Made by a program: the position numbers and the translations under genes | Shown here: positions 23,716-31,530 of the stretch, one piece after another | Layout of the letters: the number at the start of each line of letters is the position of its first letter | How positions within the stretch are numbered: position 1 is the first letter of the stretch | Source: Hyphomonadaceae bacterium | Lineage (GTDB): Bacteria > Pseudomonadota > Alphaproteobacteria > Caulobacterales > Aquidulcibacteraceae | NCBI GenBank assembly: GCA_014378995.1 | Contig: JACMMP010000010.1 | Span: forward strand, 1 to 64,000 | Reading direction: 5' to 3' | DNA length: 64,000 bases | The notes under the pieces: generated by a model | What the model saw: only the letters and a program-made list of their open reading frames with translations | What the model was told of the DNA's origin: nothing | Database searches by the model: none

Positions 23716-25647
23716 CTATTCGGTTTGAGTCGGACAAATGGTTCGGGCGGCGGCGTAGAGGGGAGCGTGATCGTCAATGGCGCGGACGATGCTCCGTAAT
23801 TGTTCCTGGCGTCTCTCCGGATCGCGGGACAACGCACTGCAGACACGTGCGCGAATTTGAGCGTCGCTCACGGGCGGCTCCAGCGCATAAACGCCGCCGC
23901 CGCCCCGCGCGATGTCGCTGACCCACAGCATCGGCCGGCCATCGATCTCCACAAAACCGATGAGAGAGCCGGGCGACCCGGCTATGCGCGTGTCGAGCGC
24001 CGTACGGGCGTCCTCAGCGCTCAGCACCAATAATCGTCCGAACGCGTAAACACCGAACCAATCCTCGTCATAAGAAACGCGCACCCCTGCGCCGGCGAGT
24101 TCGGCCTCGCCAATTTGGTCGAACTGGCCATCACGCCAGCGGAACACGGATGTTGAGCCCTCTTCATGAGGCACCACCCCTGTGCCATGCTTGCGCGAGA
24201 AGCCGATACCCACCGGGGTGCGCAGCCATTCTTGCGGCAACGGCGCGACGATCGGTTCGGGGCCGGACGTATCGAGCAGATACGCGCCTTCACGGCCAGT
24301 GAGCAGCCATTTCGATGTTTCAAGCCAAATGATTTCGATGACCGAACTCGGCGCTTGCACGGACCGCATCACGTGCGTCCCGCCACGCACTTCAATCCAA
24401 AACACGCGCCCACTAGCGGACCAGGCGATAATCTCCGCGCTATCGCCCCAAGCAGGCCCATAAATAGGCGGCACAGATACGCGCGCTTCTGGTCGCCGCG
24501 AGGTCTCGACGCCGCTTGAAAATAAATCGGCAAACGCGTTCTGGGGGATGCGAGTGGAAGGCTCCGCGCCGCTTGACGCTGATCGCGCTAGCGTTGCAAC
24601 CGGTTCGGACGTTCGCGCTTCCTCCTGCAAGTCAGCCGCAGGAACACTCAGTAAAACCCGCGCGCGTTGCGCACGCCACTCCACCAGGCGCAGCGTGTGA
24701 TCACGTGCAGAAATCAACACAGTAACACGCGCGCCATCGTCGCGACTTGCATGGCATGAGTAATACTCTTCACCGAGGTTTTCAGGGCAACCGCCGTAGT
24801 CCGGCCAGGTGATGGGTGCGGCGGCGGCAAGCTCTTCATGTGAGATTTGTCGGTCGTCTCCCCATTGCGCGATCACGGCGCGCGCGCTTTCGTTATTTAC
24901 GAAGAAATATGGCCGAGGCGGAGAGAGCGCCGCATAGGCCAACACGGAGGCTGTCTCATCACCGGATTCCGCGCGCCGGACAGCTTCCTGCGAAAGCGCG
25001 ACGTTTTGCGAATAGGCCTCAAAGGCAAACGGCGCCCAGGTGGCCGCTATTGCAAAAGCCGCAATCGGTATCGCCGTGGAAACCGCACGCTGGCGCCGCG
25101 CCGCCTGATCGCGGTCGATCAGTTTCCCCAAATTCACGCCAATGATGCCGGCGACGACTTTGATGAACGCATTGCGGAAGCCATCCTTGTCAGCGCGCAT
25201 GTCGCCGGCGACGACGACCGGCCCGCCCGCCTTTCGAAAAGCCGGTGCAAAGCAAAGCGTCTCATCGCTGACGCCTGCGTCAGACTGAGTGAGCCCGTCT
25301 ACGATCACCGCAAAAATACGATCGGAGCGGCCCTTCCGCTGAAAGGACTCGATTTCCGCGTTGACCCACTGGCTCTGAGCCGAATTCGGCGAACAGATCA
25401 CTACAAGGGCGCTGGCGTTCTCTAGCGCGCGCTCGATCTCCGCGCCCAGGTCACCGCTGGGCAGTTCCTCACGGTCGCGGAAACATGGGAAAATCCGATT
25501 CTCGCTTCGCGCGGCGTCCGTGATTTTGAACGCCCCAAGCGCACGCGGAATCCGGTAATTTTCGAGCGCCCTGTGAATCCGCTTGGCGATCGCGGCGTCT
25601 TTGCTGGAGTATGAAATGAACGCCGCGTAGCGATACCGGTCCGTCAT
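23716..25647 (-). CDS. TIR domain / transmembrane / propeller-like protein
   Basis: 643 residues from ATG 25647 (MTDRYRYAAF); GAGGGGGG upstream supports it over longer starts. The TIR domain spans about residues 6-175: box 1 FISYSSKDA, the loop FRDREELPSGDLG, and the helix SQWVNAEIESF. In that helix Glu98, four residues after Trp94, occupies the NADase catalytic position. A transmembrane helix follows (about 189-208). The C-terminal 430 residues are beta-rich with repeated W-containing blades (IIAWSASGRVFWIEV, KWLLTGREGAYLLD, GFVEIDGRPMLWVS), suggesting an exoplasmic propeller. The architecture suggests a sensor coupled to a cytoplasmic TIR effector. Ligand and activity are unknown. It is divergent from an Hsp70-like gene across 277 bases. 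Confidence 0.82.
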   Translation of the reverse strand: MTDRYRYAAFISYSSKDAAIAKRIHRALENYRIPRALGAFKITDAARSENRIFPCFRDREELPSGDLGAEIERALENASALVVICSPNSAQSQWVNAEIESFQRKGRSDRIFAVIVDGLTQSDAGVSDETLCFAPAFRKAGGPVVVAGDMRADKDGFRNAFIKVVAGIIGVNLGKLIDRDQAARRQRAVSTAIPIAAFAIAATWAPFAFEAYSQNVALSQEAVRRAESGDETASVLAYAALSPPRPYFFVNNESARAVIAQWGDDRQISHEELAAAAPITWPDYGGCPENLGEEYYSCHASRDDGARVTVLISARDHTLRLVEWRAQRARVLLSVPAADLQEEARTSEPVATLARSASSGAEPSTRIPQNAFADLFSSGVETSRRPEARVSVPPIYGPAWGDSAEIIAWSASGRVFWIEVRGGTHVMRSVQAPSSVIEIIWLETSKWLLTGREGAYLLDTSGPEPIVAPLPQEWLRTPVGIGFSRKHGTGVVPHEEGSTSVFRWRDGQFDQIGEAELAGAGVRVSYDEDWFGVYAFGRLLVLSAEDARTALDTRIAGSPGSLIGFVEIDGRPMLWVSDIARGGGGVYALEPPVSDAQIRARVCSALSRDPERRQEQLRSIVRAIDDHAPLYAAARTICPTQTE

Positions 25648-25924
25648 GAAACCGACCCCCCTCGGGAAACGTAGCATGGCCCTACGGGCTGTCGAGAACA
25701 GCACAAGTCTGTGGCCGTTCACGGCCGCTGGTTGGCGGATCCAGCGGGTGCACGGCTGGATCGGCTTAGGGCACTGCCCAGAAGCCGGACTGCCCCTGCT
25801 TTTGCACCGGCTTTCGCCCTGTCAATAACCCCTGCCCTGCGCGGCGGCGCTTCCAAAGCGGTTGAGATGGTTTTAAGGCTTGAAGCCGGCGGGGGCCGCG
25901 GGGTTGGGAAACAGGGTGTCGGGC

Positions 25925-27286
25925 ATGGATGACGGGGAGAGCATGCGCTACGAGCGCGCGCGAATCTGCATCGATTTCGGCACCGCGCTGTCGAAAGCGA
26001 GCATCTGTCTCGATCCGCTCATGCCGCTCGACGTGGGCGTGAAGCCGCTGCCGATCGGCGCCATTGCGCGTGCGGAACATCCGCTGCTGACGCCGTCCGT
26101 ACTCTACGTCGATCAAGGCCGGCTCTATTTCGGCCCGGCCGCACTCGAACACGCCCGGCGCGGCGTAGACAGCGCCCGCGATCCGCTGTTGTCGTTCAAG
26201 ACGGTGCTGGGCGCGACCGATCCCAACGCGGCGCTGGCGCAGAAGCTGCGGCCCTCGATGGATCCGACCGGCACCTTCACCGCCCGCGACGCGCTGGTGC
26301 TCTATCTCGCGTATCTCGATCAGCTGATCCGCGAAGCAATAGACCTTGCGCCGAACATCCCGAACATCGCCGCCAACGCGCGCCGCCGCTACACCAGCCC
26401 GGTATGGCGTCCGGGCAGCGGCGTCGACAAAACTTTCGAGGCGATCTTCGACGAGGCCGCGGCGGTATCGCAGCGTCTGGGCAGACTCTTCATTGCCCCT
26501 GAAGGAATCTCCATCGCGCAATGCAAAGACGCGCTCGACCGCGCCGCGGCGCAGCCGGGCAACGGCATGATGGAAACCGGCGTGTTCGAGCCGCACGCCG
26601 CCGCCGCGACGGCGCTCGCCTTCACCAACGCGCCGACGCGCTACGTGCTCGTGTTCGACATGGGCGCCGGCACTGTGGACATGGCCGCGTTCGAGTTCGA
26701 CGAAACCACCGATCCTCCGGCCCTCTCCGAGATCAAGGAAGCGCGCCAGTGCAGCGCGCTCGCCGGCGACGAAATCGACCGCATTCTGGCCGAACTCTAC
26801 ATGCGCAAGCGCGGCGGTGAAAAGAGCCGCGAAGATGAGCTGAAGCTGAAGCGCACCATCGTGCTGGCGGCGCGCGACCTGAAGCGCGAACTCTTCACCA
26901 CCGGCAAGTGCTCACTGAAAACCGGCTGGATGGCGACCACCGTGCGCGCCAATGAGCTGATGGAAGACCCAAACTTCCGCACCTATCTCACGGCGCTGCG
27001 TGAAACCATCGCCGCCAGCCTTCACCGCGTCATCGTGCGGGCCGAGCAGCAAAACGCCGACGTGGTCGATGTCGTGCTCGCGGGCGGCGGCTCGCGGCTG
27101 CCGTTCATGGTCGATCTGGTGAAAAGCGCCGGGGCCATGCGCCCTACCCGCGTTGCGTTGCGCATCGGCCCGCTCTCACCCTCAAACTCGCTCTATTCCA
27201 GCGTGGACGCATCGCTCCGTGACGCCTTCCCGCAGATCTCAATGTCGGTGGGCGGCGCGCTGGTCGAGATGATGCCGGCGGCCTAA
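25925..27286 (+). CDS. Hsp70-like actin-fold ATPase without substrate-binding domain
   Basis: 453 residues from ATG 25925; ATG 25943 is possible. Actin-fold nucleotide motifs are intact: phosphate-1 [14 protein letters not shown], phosphate-2 [16 protein letters not shown] and the adenosine motif [14 protein letters not shown] central [12 protein letters not shown] corresponds to the Hsp70 EPxAAA stretch. The chain ends soon after the ATPase domain, so the peptide-binding domain and lid of DnaK are missing. Such Hsp70-related ATPases often work with dedicated partners. It is divergent from the TIR gene and its stop overlaps the convergent oxygenase stop (CTAA). Confidence 0.83.
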   Translation: MDDGESMRYERARICIDFGTALSKASICLDPLMPLDVGVKPLPIGAIARAEHPLLTPSVLYVDQGRLYFGPAALEHARRGVDSARDPLLSFKTVLGATDPNAALAQKLRPSMDPTGTFTARDALVLYLAYLDQLIREAIDLAPNIPNIAANARRRYTSPVWRPGSGVDKTFEAIFDEAAAVSQRLGRLFIAPEGISIAQCKDALDRAAAQPGNGMMETGVFEPHAAAATALAFTNAPTRYVLVFDMGAGTVDMAAFEFDETTDPPALSEIKEARQCSALAGDEIDRILAELYMRKRGGEKSREDELKLKRTIVLAARDLKRELFTTGKCSLKTGWMATTVRANELMEDPNFRTYLTALRETIAASLHRVIVRAEQQNADVVDVVLAGGGSRLPFMVDLVKSAGAMRPTRVALRIGPLSPSNSLYSSVDASLRDAFPQISMSVGGALVEMMPAA

Positions 27287-28263
27287 ACGCCGCGCGCTAA
27301 ATCCGGAAACACCTTGGCCACTTTGCTGAGCAGGTAATCGCCGTAGGCGCCGCTCCAGGCGTGGACGTTTGAGCGGTCCCAGCGTTCGGTGCTGTCGTCG
27401 CGGGCGTTGGCGTGCGCGGGCAGCGGCACGATCTCGGCGTTCCAGCCCGGGTCGAAGAAGAATGGAAACGAGAGCCGGCTCTTGCCGCTCAAATTGCGCA
27501 CGCGGTGCGGCGTAGAGCGATAAAGCCCGCCAGTCAGGCGATCGAGCATGTCGCCGATATTGCAGACCAGCGCGCCGGGGATAGGCGGCGCGTCGATCCA
27601 GCCGTGCGGCGTCTTCACTTGCAAGCCGCCGTTCGCGTCCTGCGCCAGGAGCGTGAGCAAGCCGTAATCGGTATGTTCGCCGACGCCCCAGCTCTCCTCC
27701 GGCTGCGATGTTGCGGGATATTCGAAGATGCGGAAGAGCAAGGTCGGCGCCGCCGTGTAGGTGCGGCGAAAATATTGCGCATCGAGGCCAAGACTGAGCG
27801 CAACGCCTTCCATGATGGCATGCGCGGCATTTGTCGCTTCCCGCATAAAGCGCAGCACGGCGGGCCTCAGTTCGGGCACATCCTCGGGAAAGAGATTGGC
27901 GCCGTGCAGCGGCAGGCCCGCGGCGACGCGCGGATCGTCCGCCGCGAGTTCCTCGCCGAAATAAAGCCCCTGCTTCAAGTCGGGCCTGCCAGAGGTTAGC
28001 TCACCTCCGACGGGGAAGTAACCGCGCCATGCGCGCCCGCCGCGCGCCATGGCGATCTCCATCTTGCGCGCTTCCGGCAGGGCAAAGAAGCGGCGGCCGG
28101 CGGCGTCGAGATCGGCGATCGCCGCCTCCATGGCGTGGCCCTTGGCGTAGAAGAAGCCAAGCTCACGGCAGGCGCGGCCGATCTCTGCGGCGACGGCGGC
28201 GCTCTCGCCGCCGGCCATGAGCGGCGCAATATCGATCAACGGCAGGGCCGGGTTTCGATCCAT
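27283..28263 (-). CDS. 2-oxoglutarate/Fe(II) oxygenase, isopenicillin N synthase-like family
   Basis: 326 residues from ATG 28263 ([19 protein letters not shown]); ATG 28308 is an alternative and neither has a clear ribosome binding site. The N-terminal DIOX_N region contains [12 protein letters not shown]. The iron ligands are the His and Asp of [15 protein letters not shown] and the later His in the STPHRVRN segment. The 2-oxoglutarate-anchoring Arg is in [12 protein letters not shown]. The family hydroxylates or desaturates small molecules. The substrate is unknown. It is divergent from a 52-residue CxxC gene. Confidence 0.87.
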   Translation of the reverse strand: MDRNPALPLIDIAPLMAGGESAAVAAEIGRACRELGFFYAKGHAMEAAIADLDAAGRRFFALPEARKMEIAMARGGRAWRGYFPVGGELTSGRPDLKQGLYFGEELAADDPRVAAGLPLHGANLFPEDVPELRPAVLRFMREATNAAHAIMEGVALSLGLDAQYFRRTYTAAPTLLFRIFEYPATSQPEESWGVGEHTDYGLLTLLAQDANGGLQVKTPHGWIDAPPIPGALVCNIGDMLDRLTGGLYRSTPHRVRNLSGKSRLSFPFFFDPGWNAEIVPLPAHANARDDSTERWDRSNVHAWSGAYGDYLLSKVAKVFPDLARGV

Positions 28264-28327
28264 GTGCGCATGTGTACGGAACCCAGGCGCACGCGCCAAG
28301 TTTTGCATGCGTCACAGGAGGCCGCTC

Positions 28328-28486
28328 ATGGACGGTGACCCGATCACGTTCCGCGCGCTATTGGAAGAAGACGAGGCCGAGCACCGGGCGCCCTGCACGC
28401 GCTGCGGCCAGCTTATCGACCGGCGCGAGCTCGTCGAAATCTTCCACCACCGCTTGCCCGAGCATCAGCCGTTGCCGGCGCACTAA
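28328..28486 (+). CDS. Small CxxC protein, 52 residues
   Basis: ATG 28328 is preceded by a perfect AGGAGG with six-base spacing. The product starts MDGDPITFRALLEEDEAE and contains CTRCGQLIDRRELVEIF, one CxxC pair followed by HH, which could make a half zinc-ribbon or a redox pair. The sequence is acidic then basic, with no hydrophobic core long enough for a membrane helix. No family is recognised. Its leader overlaps that of the divergent oxygenase. Confidence 0.68.
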   Translation: MDGDPITFRALLEEDEAEHRAPCTRCGQLIDRRELVEIFHHRLPEHQPLPAH

Positions 28487-28559
28487 GAATTTGCGCCAAC
28501 CTGTCGGATGGCGGAGGCCCGCGCCGTCCTAGGATCGACAGCGGCTACGGAGGTTGGTC

Positions 28560-29231
28560 ATGCGGAAAGTCATCACCGGCGCGTTCGTCTCGATGGACGG
28601 CGTCATCCAGGCGCCGGGCGGACCGCAAGAAGATCCAACCGGAGGATTCGACAAGGGCGGCTGGGTTGCTCCTCTGATTGATCAGGAGTTCGGCGCGGAG
28701 GTCGATGACCTGTTTAGCCAGCCGTTCGATTTGCTGCTCGGGCGCAAGACCTACGAAATCTTTGCCGCGCATTGGCCGTTCGCCGAGGGCCTCGGGTACG
28801 ACGAAATCGCTAAGCCCTTTAACTCGACCACTAAATACGTCGCGAGCCGCAAAGGCGTGGATTTGACTTGGAACGGCTCTGTCCACTTGAGCAACGCCGC
28901 GGCCGACATCGCCAAGCTGAAGACTGAAGACGGCCCGGCGCTCGTCACCCAAGGCAGCAGCGATCTCATTCAGACATTGCTGGCGCACGACCTGATCGAC
29001 GAGATCAGGCTGCAGACGTTCCCGATCCTGCTCGGCAAGGGCAAGAAGCTGTTCAAAGACGGTGCGCCGCCGCTGGCGTTCAGGCTGACGCACAGCAAGG
29101 TCTCGCAGAACGGCATCGTGATCGCCCGCTATGAACGCGCCGGCGCCGTCACCCCAGGCGACATAGCGATGATCGCGTCACCGAACGAACTGGAGCTTGC
29201 GCGGCGTGAACGGATGAAGCGCGAAGGCTAA
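28560..29231 (+). CDS. Dihydrofolate reductase-like protein (RibD C-terminal domain family)
   Basis: 223 residues from ATG 28560; GGAGG with six-base spacing supports it. MRKVITGAFVSMDGVIQAPGG and LLLGRKTYEIFAAHWP are the standard beginning of the bacterial YyaP/YwjB-like dihydrofolate reductase family. GPALVTQGSSDLIQTLLAHDLIDEI and PILLGKGKKLF follow as in RibD-C domains. The C-terminal 30 residues extend beyond the usual family end. Members use NADPH, but the physiological substrate is rarely known. It converges with a small membrane protein gene nine bases away. Confidence 0.88.
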   Translation: MRKVITGAFVSMDGVIQAPGGPQEDPTGGFDKGGWVAPLIDQEFGAEVDDLFSQPFDLLLGRKTYEIFAAHWPFAEGLGYDEIAKPFNSTTKYVASRKGVDLTWNGSVHLSNAAADIAKLKTEDGPALVTQGSSDLIQTLLAHDLIDEIRLQTFPILLGKGKKLFKDGAPPLAFRLTHSKVSQNGIVIARYERAGAVTPGDIAMIASPNELELARRERMKREG

Positions 29232-29239
29232 GGCCGCGC

Positions 29240-29458
29240 CTAGAGGGTGAAGCTTGCCAGCCTGCTGCGGAAGTCGGTGGCGGCTGTGGACCAACCGTCG
29301 GAGAGGCGGTTCACTTCCGGCGCGACCAGCTCGTCGTACTGGATTGCCGCCATGGCGAGGATCATGAAGGCGAGGCCGCCGAGCATGCGCCACTGCGCAT
29401 TGGCGAGAACACGCAGCCGGGACTTCACACCGCTAAGATCGATATTGTAACCGAACAT
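29240..29458 (-). CDS. Small membrane protein, 72 residues
   Basis: ATG 29458 has GAGG eight bases upstream; a GTG precedes it by one codon. One hydrophobic helix lies at about residues 25-42 (MLGGLAFMILAMAAIQY) between a basic N-terminal region (VKSRLRVLANAQWR) and a C-terminal polar part. This suggests a single-pass protein with the N-terminus in the cytoplasm. No family is recognised. Confidence 0.55.
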   Translation of the reverse strand: MFGYNIDLSGVKSRLRVLANAQWRMLGGLAFMILAMAAIQYDELVAPEVNRLSDGWSTAATDFRSRLASFTL

Positions 29459-29502
29459 CACGCGCGCCTCATGGCTAATGCGCGCTCATCATTGCGTGCG
29501 AA

Positions 29503-29534
29503 GCGTAAACAAGAGCTAACCGAAAGGTTTACGC
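29503..29534. promoter_or_regulatory. Inverted repeat with alternative nested hairpin
   Basis: GCGTAAAC (29503-29510) and GTTTACGC (29527-29534) form a perfect 8-bp inverted repeat. Inside is a competing AACC-GAAA-GGTT stem (29518-29529). It lies between the cupin stop and the next minus-strand gene, so it may be a terminator/attenuator or an operator for the 72-residue gene. Confidence 0.45.
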
Positions 29535-29556
29535 GCGCGCGATTTGCACTCGAATG

Positions 29557-29904
29557 TCAGCCGATGCGCACGACAAAACGCTTACGCATCGGTTCCACGA
29601 CGCGCCACACGCCGCTGAAGCCGGGCTCGATCACGAAACTGTCGCCCGCCGTGTAGCGTTGCGGCGCGCCGCCATCTGGCGTGAGTTCGCACACGCCTTC
29701 CAGCACGTGACAGAATTCCCACTCGTCGTAGTGGACGCGCCACGCGCCGACATCGGCCGCCCACTCGCCCACATAAGTTGTTCCATCGCGCTCATAGTCG
29801 AGCCGCGTCTCGGTCATCGGCGCGCCGTCAAGCAGACGATCCGGCGCAATCGGCTTGAAGTCCGGCGCACCTTCGCCGCGGATGGGGTGGAGCTTTCCGC
29901 TCAC
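29557..29904 (-). CDS. Cupin-domain protein (DUF861/Cupin_3-like)
   Basis: 115 residues from GTG 29904, coupled to the upstream TetR gene by a GTGA overlap. The small beta-barrel is visible in VGEWAADVGAWRVHYDEWEFCHVLEGVCELT, AGDSFVIEPGFSGVWRVVEP and RKRFVVRI. The EFCHVLEG stretch carries the metal-ligand-type His and Glu of cupin motif 1. It resembles single-domain cupins related to (S)-ureidoglycine aminohydrolase; the substrate is unknown. Confidence 0.85.
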   Translation of the reverse strand: MSGKLHPIRGEGAPDFKPIAPDRLLDGAPMTETRLDYERDGTTYVGEWAADVGAWRVHYDEWEFCHVLEGVCELTPDGGAPQRYTAGDSFVIEPGFSGVWRVVEPMRKRFVVRIG

Positions 29905-30515
29905 CCCGCGCCGCCGGACTCATCGGTCTTCGGCTTTGCTTCGAACCCCGCGTAGCGGCCGAACATTTCTTCGGCGCGGCGCAGGTTCTTATCGAGCGAG
30001 GCCATCGTCTTGGCGAAGTCCCCGGCGCTGTCGCCGCGCCAGGCGGCGCGGGCTTGGCCGATGATGACGCCGAGCCCCTGGGCGCGCGCATTGCCGGTCA
30101 TGCCGTCAGCTTCCAGCCCCGCCAACGCCAACACCCAGCGCGCGCAGCGCACGTGACGCTGGTGCGCGGCGGCCAGAAGCGTCGGATCGCGGTCGGCCCC
30201 GTGCTCCATCGCCAGCACCGCGGCGCGGTGCGGCTCCATCGCTTCGAACCGGCGCATGATGAGATCGAACAGCCGGTCGCGCACGCTCTGGCCGGCGCTG
30301 AGTTGATCCAAATTATCGGCGATAGCGCGGTCGAACGCTTCCTCGGCGCAATCGGCCGCCTCCCCGAGGCTCGCGCCATAGAAATCCGTCACGGGACGGC
30401 TGGCGGCGTCCGCAAGCTTGACTAGAGTGGCTTCGCGCCACGATCCGGACGCGGCCAGCGATAGCGCGGCGCGCGCGAGGTCACGCCGGAGTGTGGGGTC
30501 GTGCAGTGCGGACAT
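29901..30515 (-). CDS. TetR/AcrR-like regulator with divergent DNA-binding helix
   Basis: 204 residues from ATG 30515, with GAAGG just upstream. The N-terminal region DLARAALSLAASGSWREATLVKLADAASRPVTDFYGA has TetR spacing, but the recognition helix is weak (no KEEL-type element). The C-terminal part (RLFDLIMRRFEAMEPHRAAVLAM and DFAKTMASLDKNLRRAEEMFGRYAGF) resembles TetR-like proteins of alphaproteobacteria related to COQ9. It could be a regulator of the coupled cupin gene or a COQ9-like lipid binder. It is divergent from the HDO-fold gene across 97 bases. Confidence 0.68.
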   Translation of the reverse strand: MSALHDPTLRRDLARAALSLAASGSWREATLVKLADAASRPVTDFYGASLGEAADCAEEAFDRAIADNLDQLSAGQSVRDRLFDLIMRRFEAMEPHRAAVLAMEHGADRDPTLLAAAHQRHVRCARWVLALAGLEADGMTGNARAQGLGVIIGQARAAWRGDSAGDFAKTMASLDKNLRRAEEMFGRYAGFEAKPKTDESGGAG

Positions 30516-30545
30516 GAAACCTTCGCCACGGGATGTGTGTTGCCA

Positions 30546-30602
30546 ATGAACAAGCCCCCGCCGGAATGCCCCGTCAAGCGGGCGCCGGGGGCATTCTGTT
30601 GA
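30546..30602 (+). CDS. Candidate 18-residue peptide gene before the HDO gene
   Basis: ATG 30546 to TGA 30602 encodes MNKPPPECPVKRAPGAFC. Its stop codon overlaps the GAGGAG that serves the HDO-fold gene (TTG 30613), so the two could be coupled. The peptide is Pro-rich, basic in the middle and ends in Phe-Cys. The same DNA forms two mutually exclusive stems (30554-30595), which partly explains the composition. It may be a leader peptide, a modified-peptide precursor, or chance. The only upstream GGGA is about 14 bases from the ATG, a weak binding site. Confidence 0.3.
   Translation: MNKPPPECPVKRAPGAFC
30554..30595 (+). promoter_or_regulatory. Mutually exclusive stems in the HDO gene leader
   Basis: GCCCCCG (30554-30560) pairs with CGGGGGC (30586-30592), and AATGCCCC (30565-30572) pairs with GGGGCATT (30588-30595). 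The right arms overlap, so only one can form at a time. The second stem ends five bases before the ribosome binding site. A switch or attenuator is an inference. Confidence 0.4.
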
Positions 30603-30612
30603 GGAGACGCTT

Positions 30613-31530
30613 TTGGCAGACTGCGCGCTCGGCGAACGATTACGCCCCCATCCCCATTACGATCATGGCCTGCAGGCAAAACTCGCCCGTTGGAACCACG
30701 ACCGGCTCGCGCCGCAAACGCCGTGCGCGGATTGGCTTGGAGAGCTTCGGCGCGAATTCGACCTGAAGCGCATCGAACTCGATTACCTCGAGGCCACGCG
30801 CGCCGAGCATATTGCGCGCGCCGCCGCCGCGCCGCGCGATCCGGACGGTTTCGTCGCGTGGTTCGAGGCGCTCAAGGAGACTGGGCCGGGCCAAAACGAC
30901 CCCCTGTTTCCGTGGTTGGCAGAGCAAGCGACACTCGCGGAGATGCGCTGGTTCGTGGAGCAGGAAGCCGCTGGCGAAGCGGGGTTTGACGATCTCGTCG
31001 CGCTGTCGCAAGTGAAATTGCCGGCGCGGGCCAAGCTCGAACTCGCCCGCAATTATTGGGACGAGATGGGTCGCGGCAACGCCAAGGGCATGCACGGGCC
31101 GATGCTCGAAAACCTGGTCCGCACGCTGAAAATCACTCCGCAGATCGAGACCACGCTCGCGCCGTCACTGGCGCTGGGCAACACGATGGCGGCGTTCGCG
31201 ACCAACAGAACGTTTGCCTACCACGCGATCGGCGCCCTCGGCGTGATCGAGATGACGGCGCCCTGGCGGGCGGCGCAGGTGAGCTTGGCGTTGCGGCGGC
31301 TCCACGTATCGGCAAAGGCGCGCCACTATTTCGATCTTCACGCCGTGCTCGACGTGAAGCACTCGGAAGCCTGGAATAAAGAAGTGTTTCACTCTCTCGT
31401 TGCCGACACTCCCGATGTGGCGCCTTATATCGCCGAGGGCGCGCTGATGCGCCTGCAGTGCGGCGGCGAATGCTTCGAGGCGTACCGGCGTCATCTGTGG
31501 GGCGGCGACGGCAAGGCGCCGCCAGCTTGA
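30613..31530 (+). CDS. HDO-superfamily protein (haem-oxygenase-like fold, putative di-iron enzyme)
   Basis: 305 residues from TTG 30613, which has GAGGAG six bases upstream. The ligand pattern of haem-oxygenase-like di-iron oxidases is visible: a Glu in LAEMRWFVEQEAAGE, Glu and His in NYWDEMGRGNAKGMHG, Glu in LGVIEMTAPWRA, and the closing HYFDLHAVLDVKHSEAW (HxxxH...DxxH). Members include UndA, BesC and CADD and act on small carboxylates, amino acids or lipids. The substrate is not evident. The gene overlaps the methyltransferase start by TTGA and is divergent from the TetR-cupin pair. Confidence 0.8.
   Translation: MADCALGERLRPHPHYDHGLQAKLARWNHDRLAPQTPCADWLGELRREFDLKRIELDYLEATRAEHIARAAAAPRDPDGFVAWFEALKETGPGQNDPLFPWLAEQATLAEMRWFVEQEAAGEAGFDDLVALSQVKLPARAKLELARNYWDEMGRGNAKGMHGPMLENLVRTLKITPQIETTLAPSLALGNTMAAFATNRTFAYHAIGALGVIEMTAPWRAAQVSLALRRLHVSAKARHYFDLHAVLDVKHSEAWNKEVFHSLVADTPDVAPYIAEGALMRLQCGGECFEAYRRHLWGGDGKAPPA

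Noticed and set aside
24847-25425. A 192-codon plus-strand frame opposite the TIR gene
   Set aside because: No ribosome binding site and no domain; the opposite strand carries an intact TIR domain in this region.
29901-30515. Assignment of the TetR-like gene as COQ9 of ubiquinone synthesis
   Set aside because: The C-terminal lipid-binding residues typical of COQ9 cannot be confirmed by eye and the gene is coupled to a cupin rather than to ubi genes, so the name was not used.
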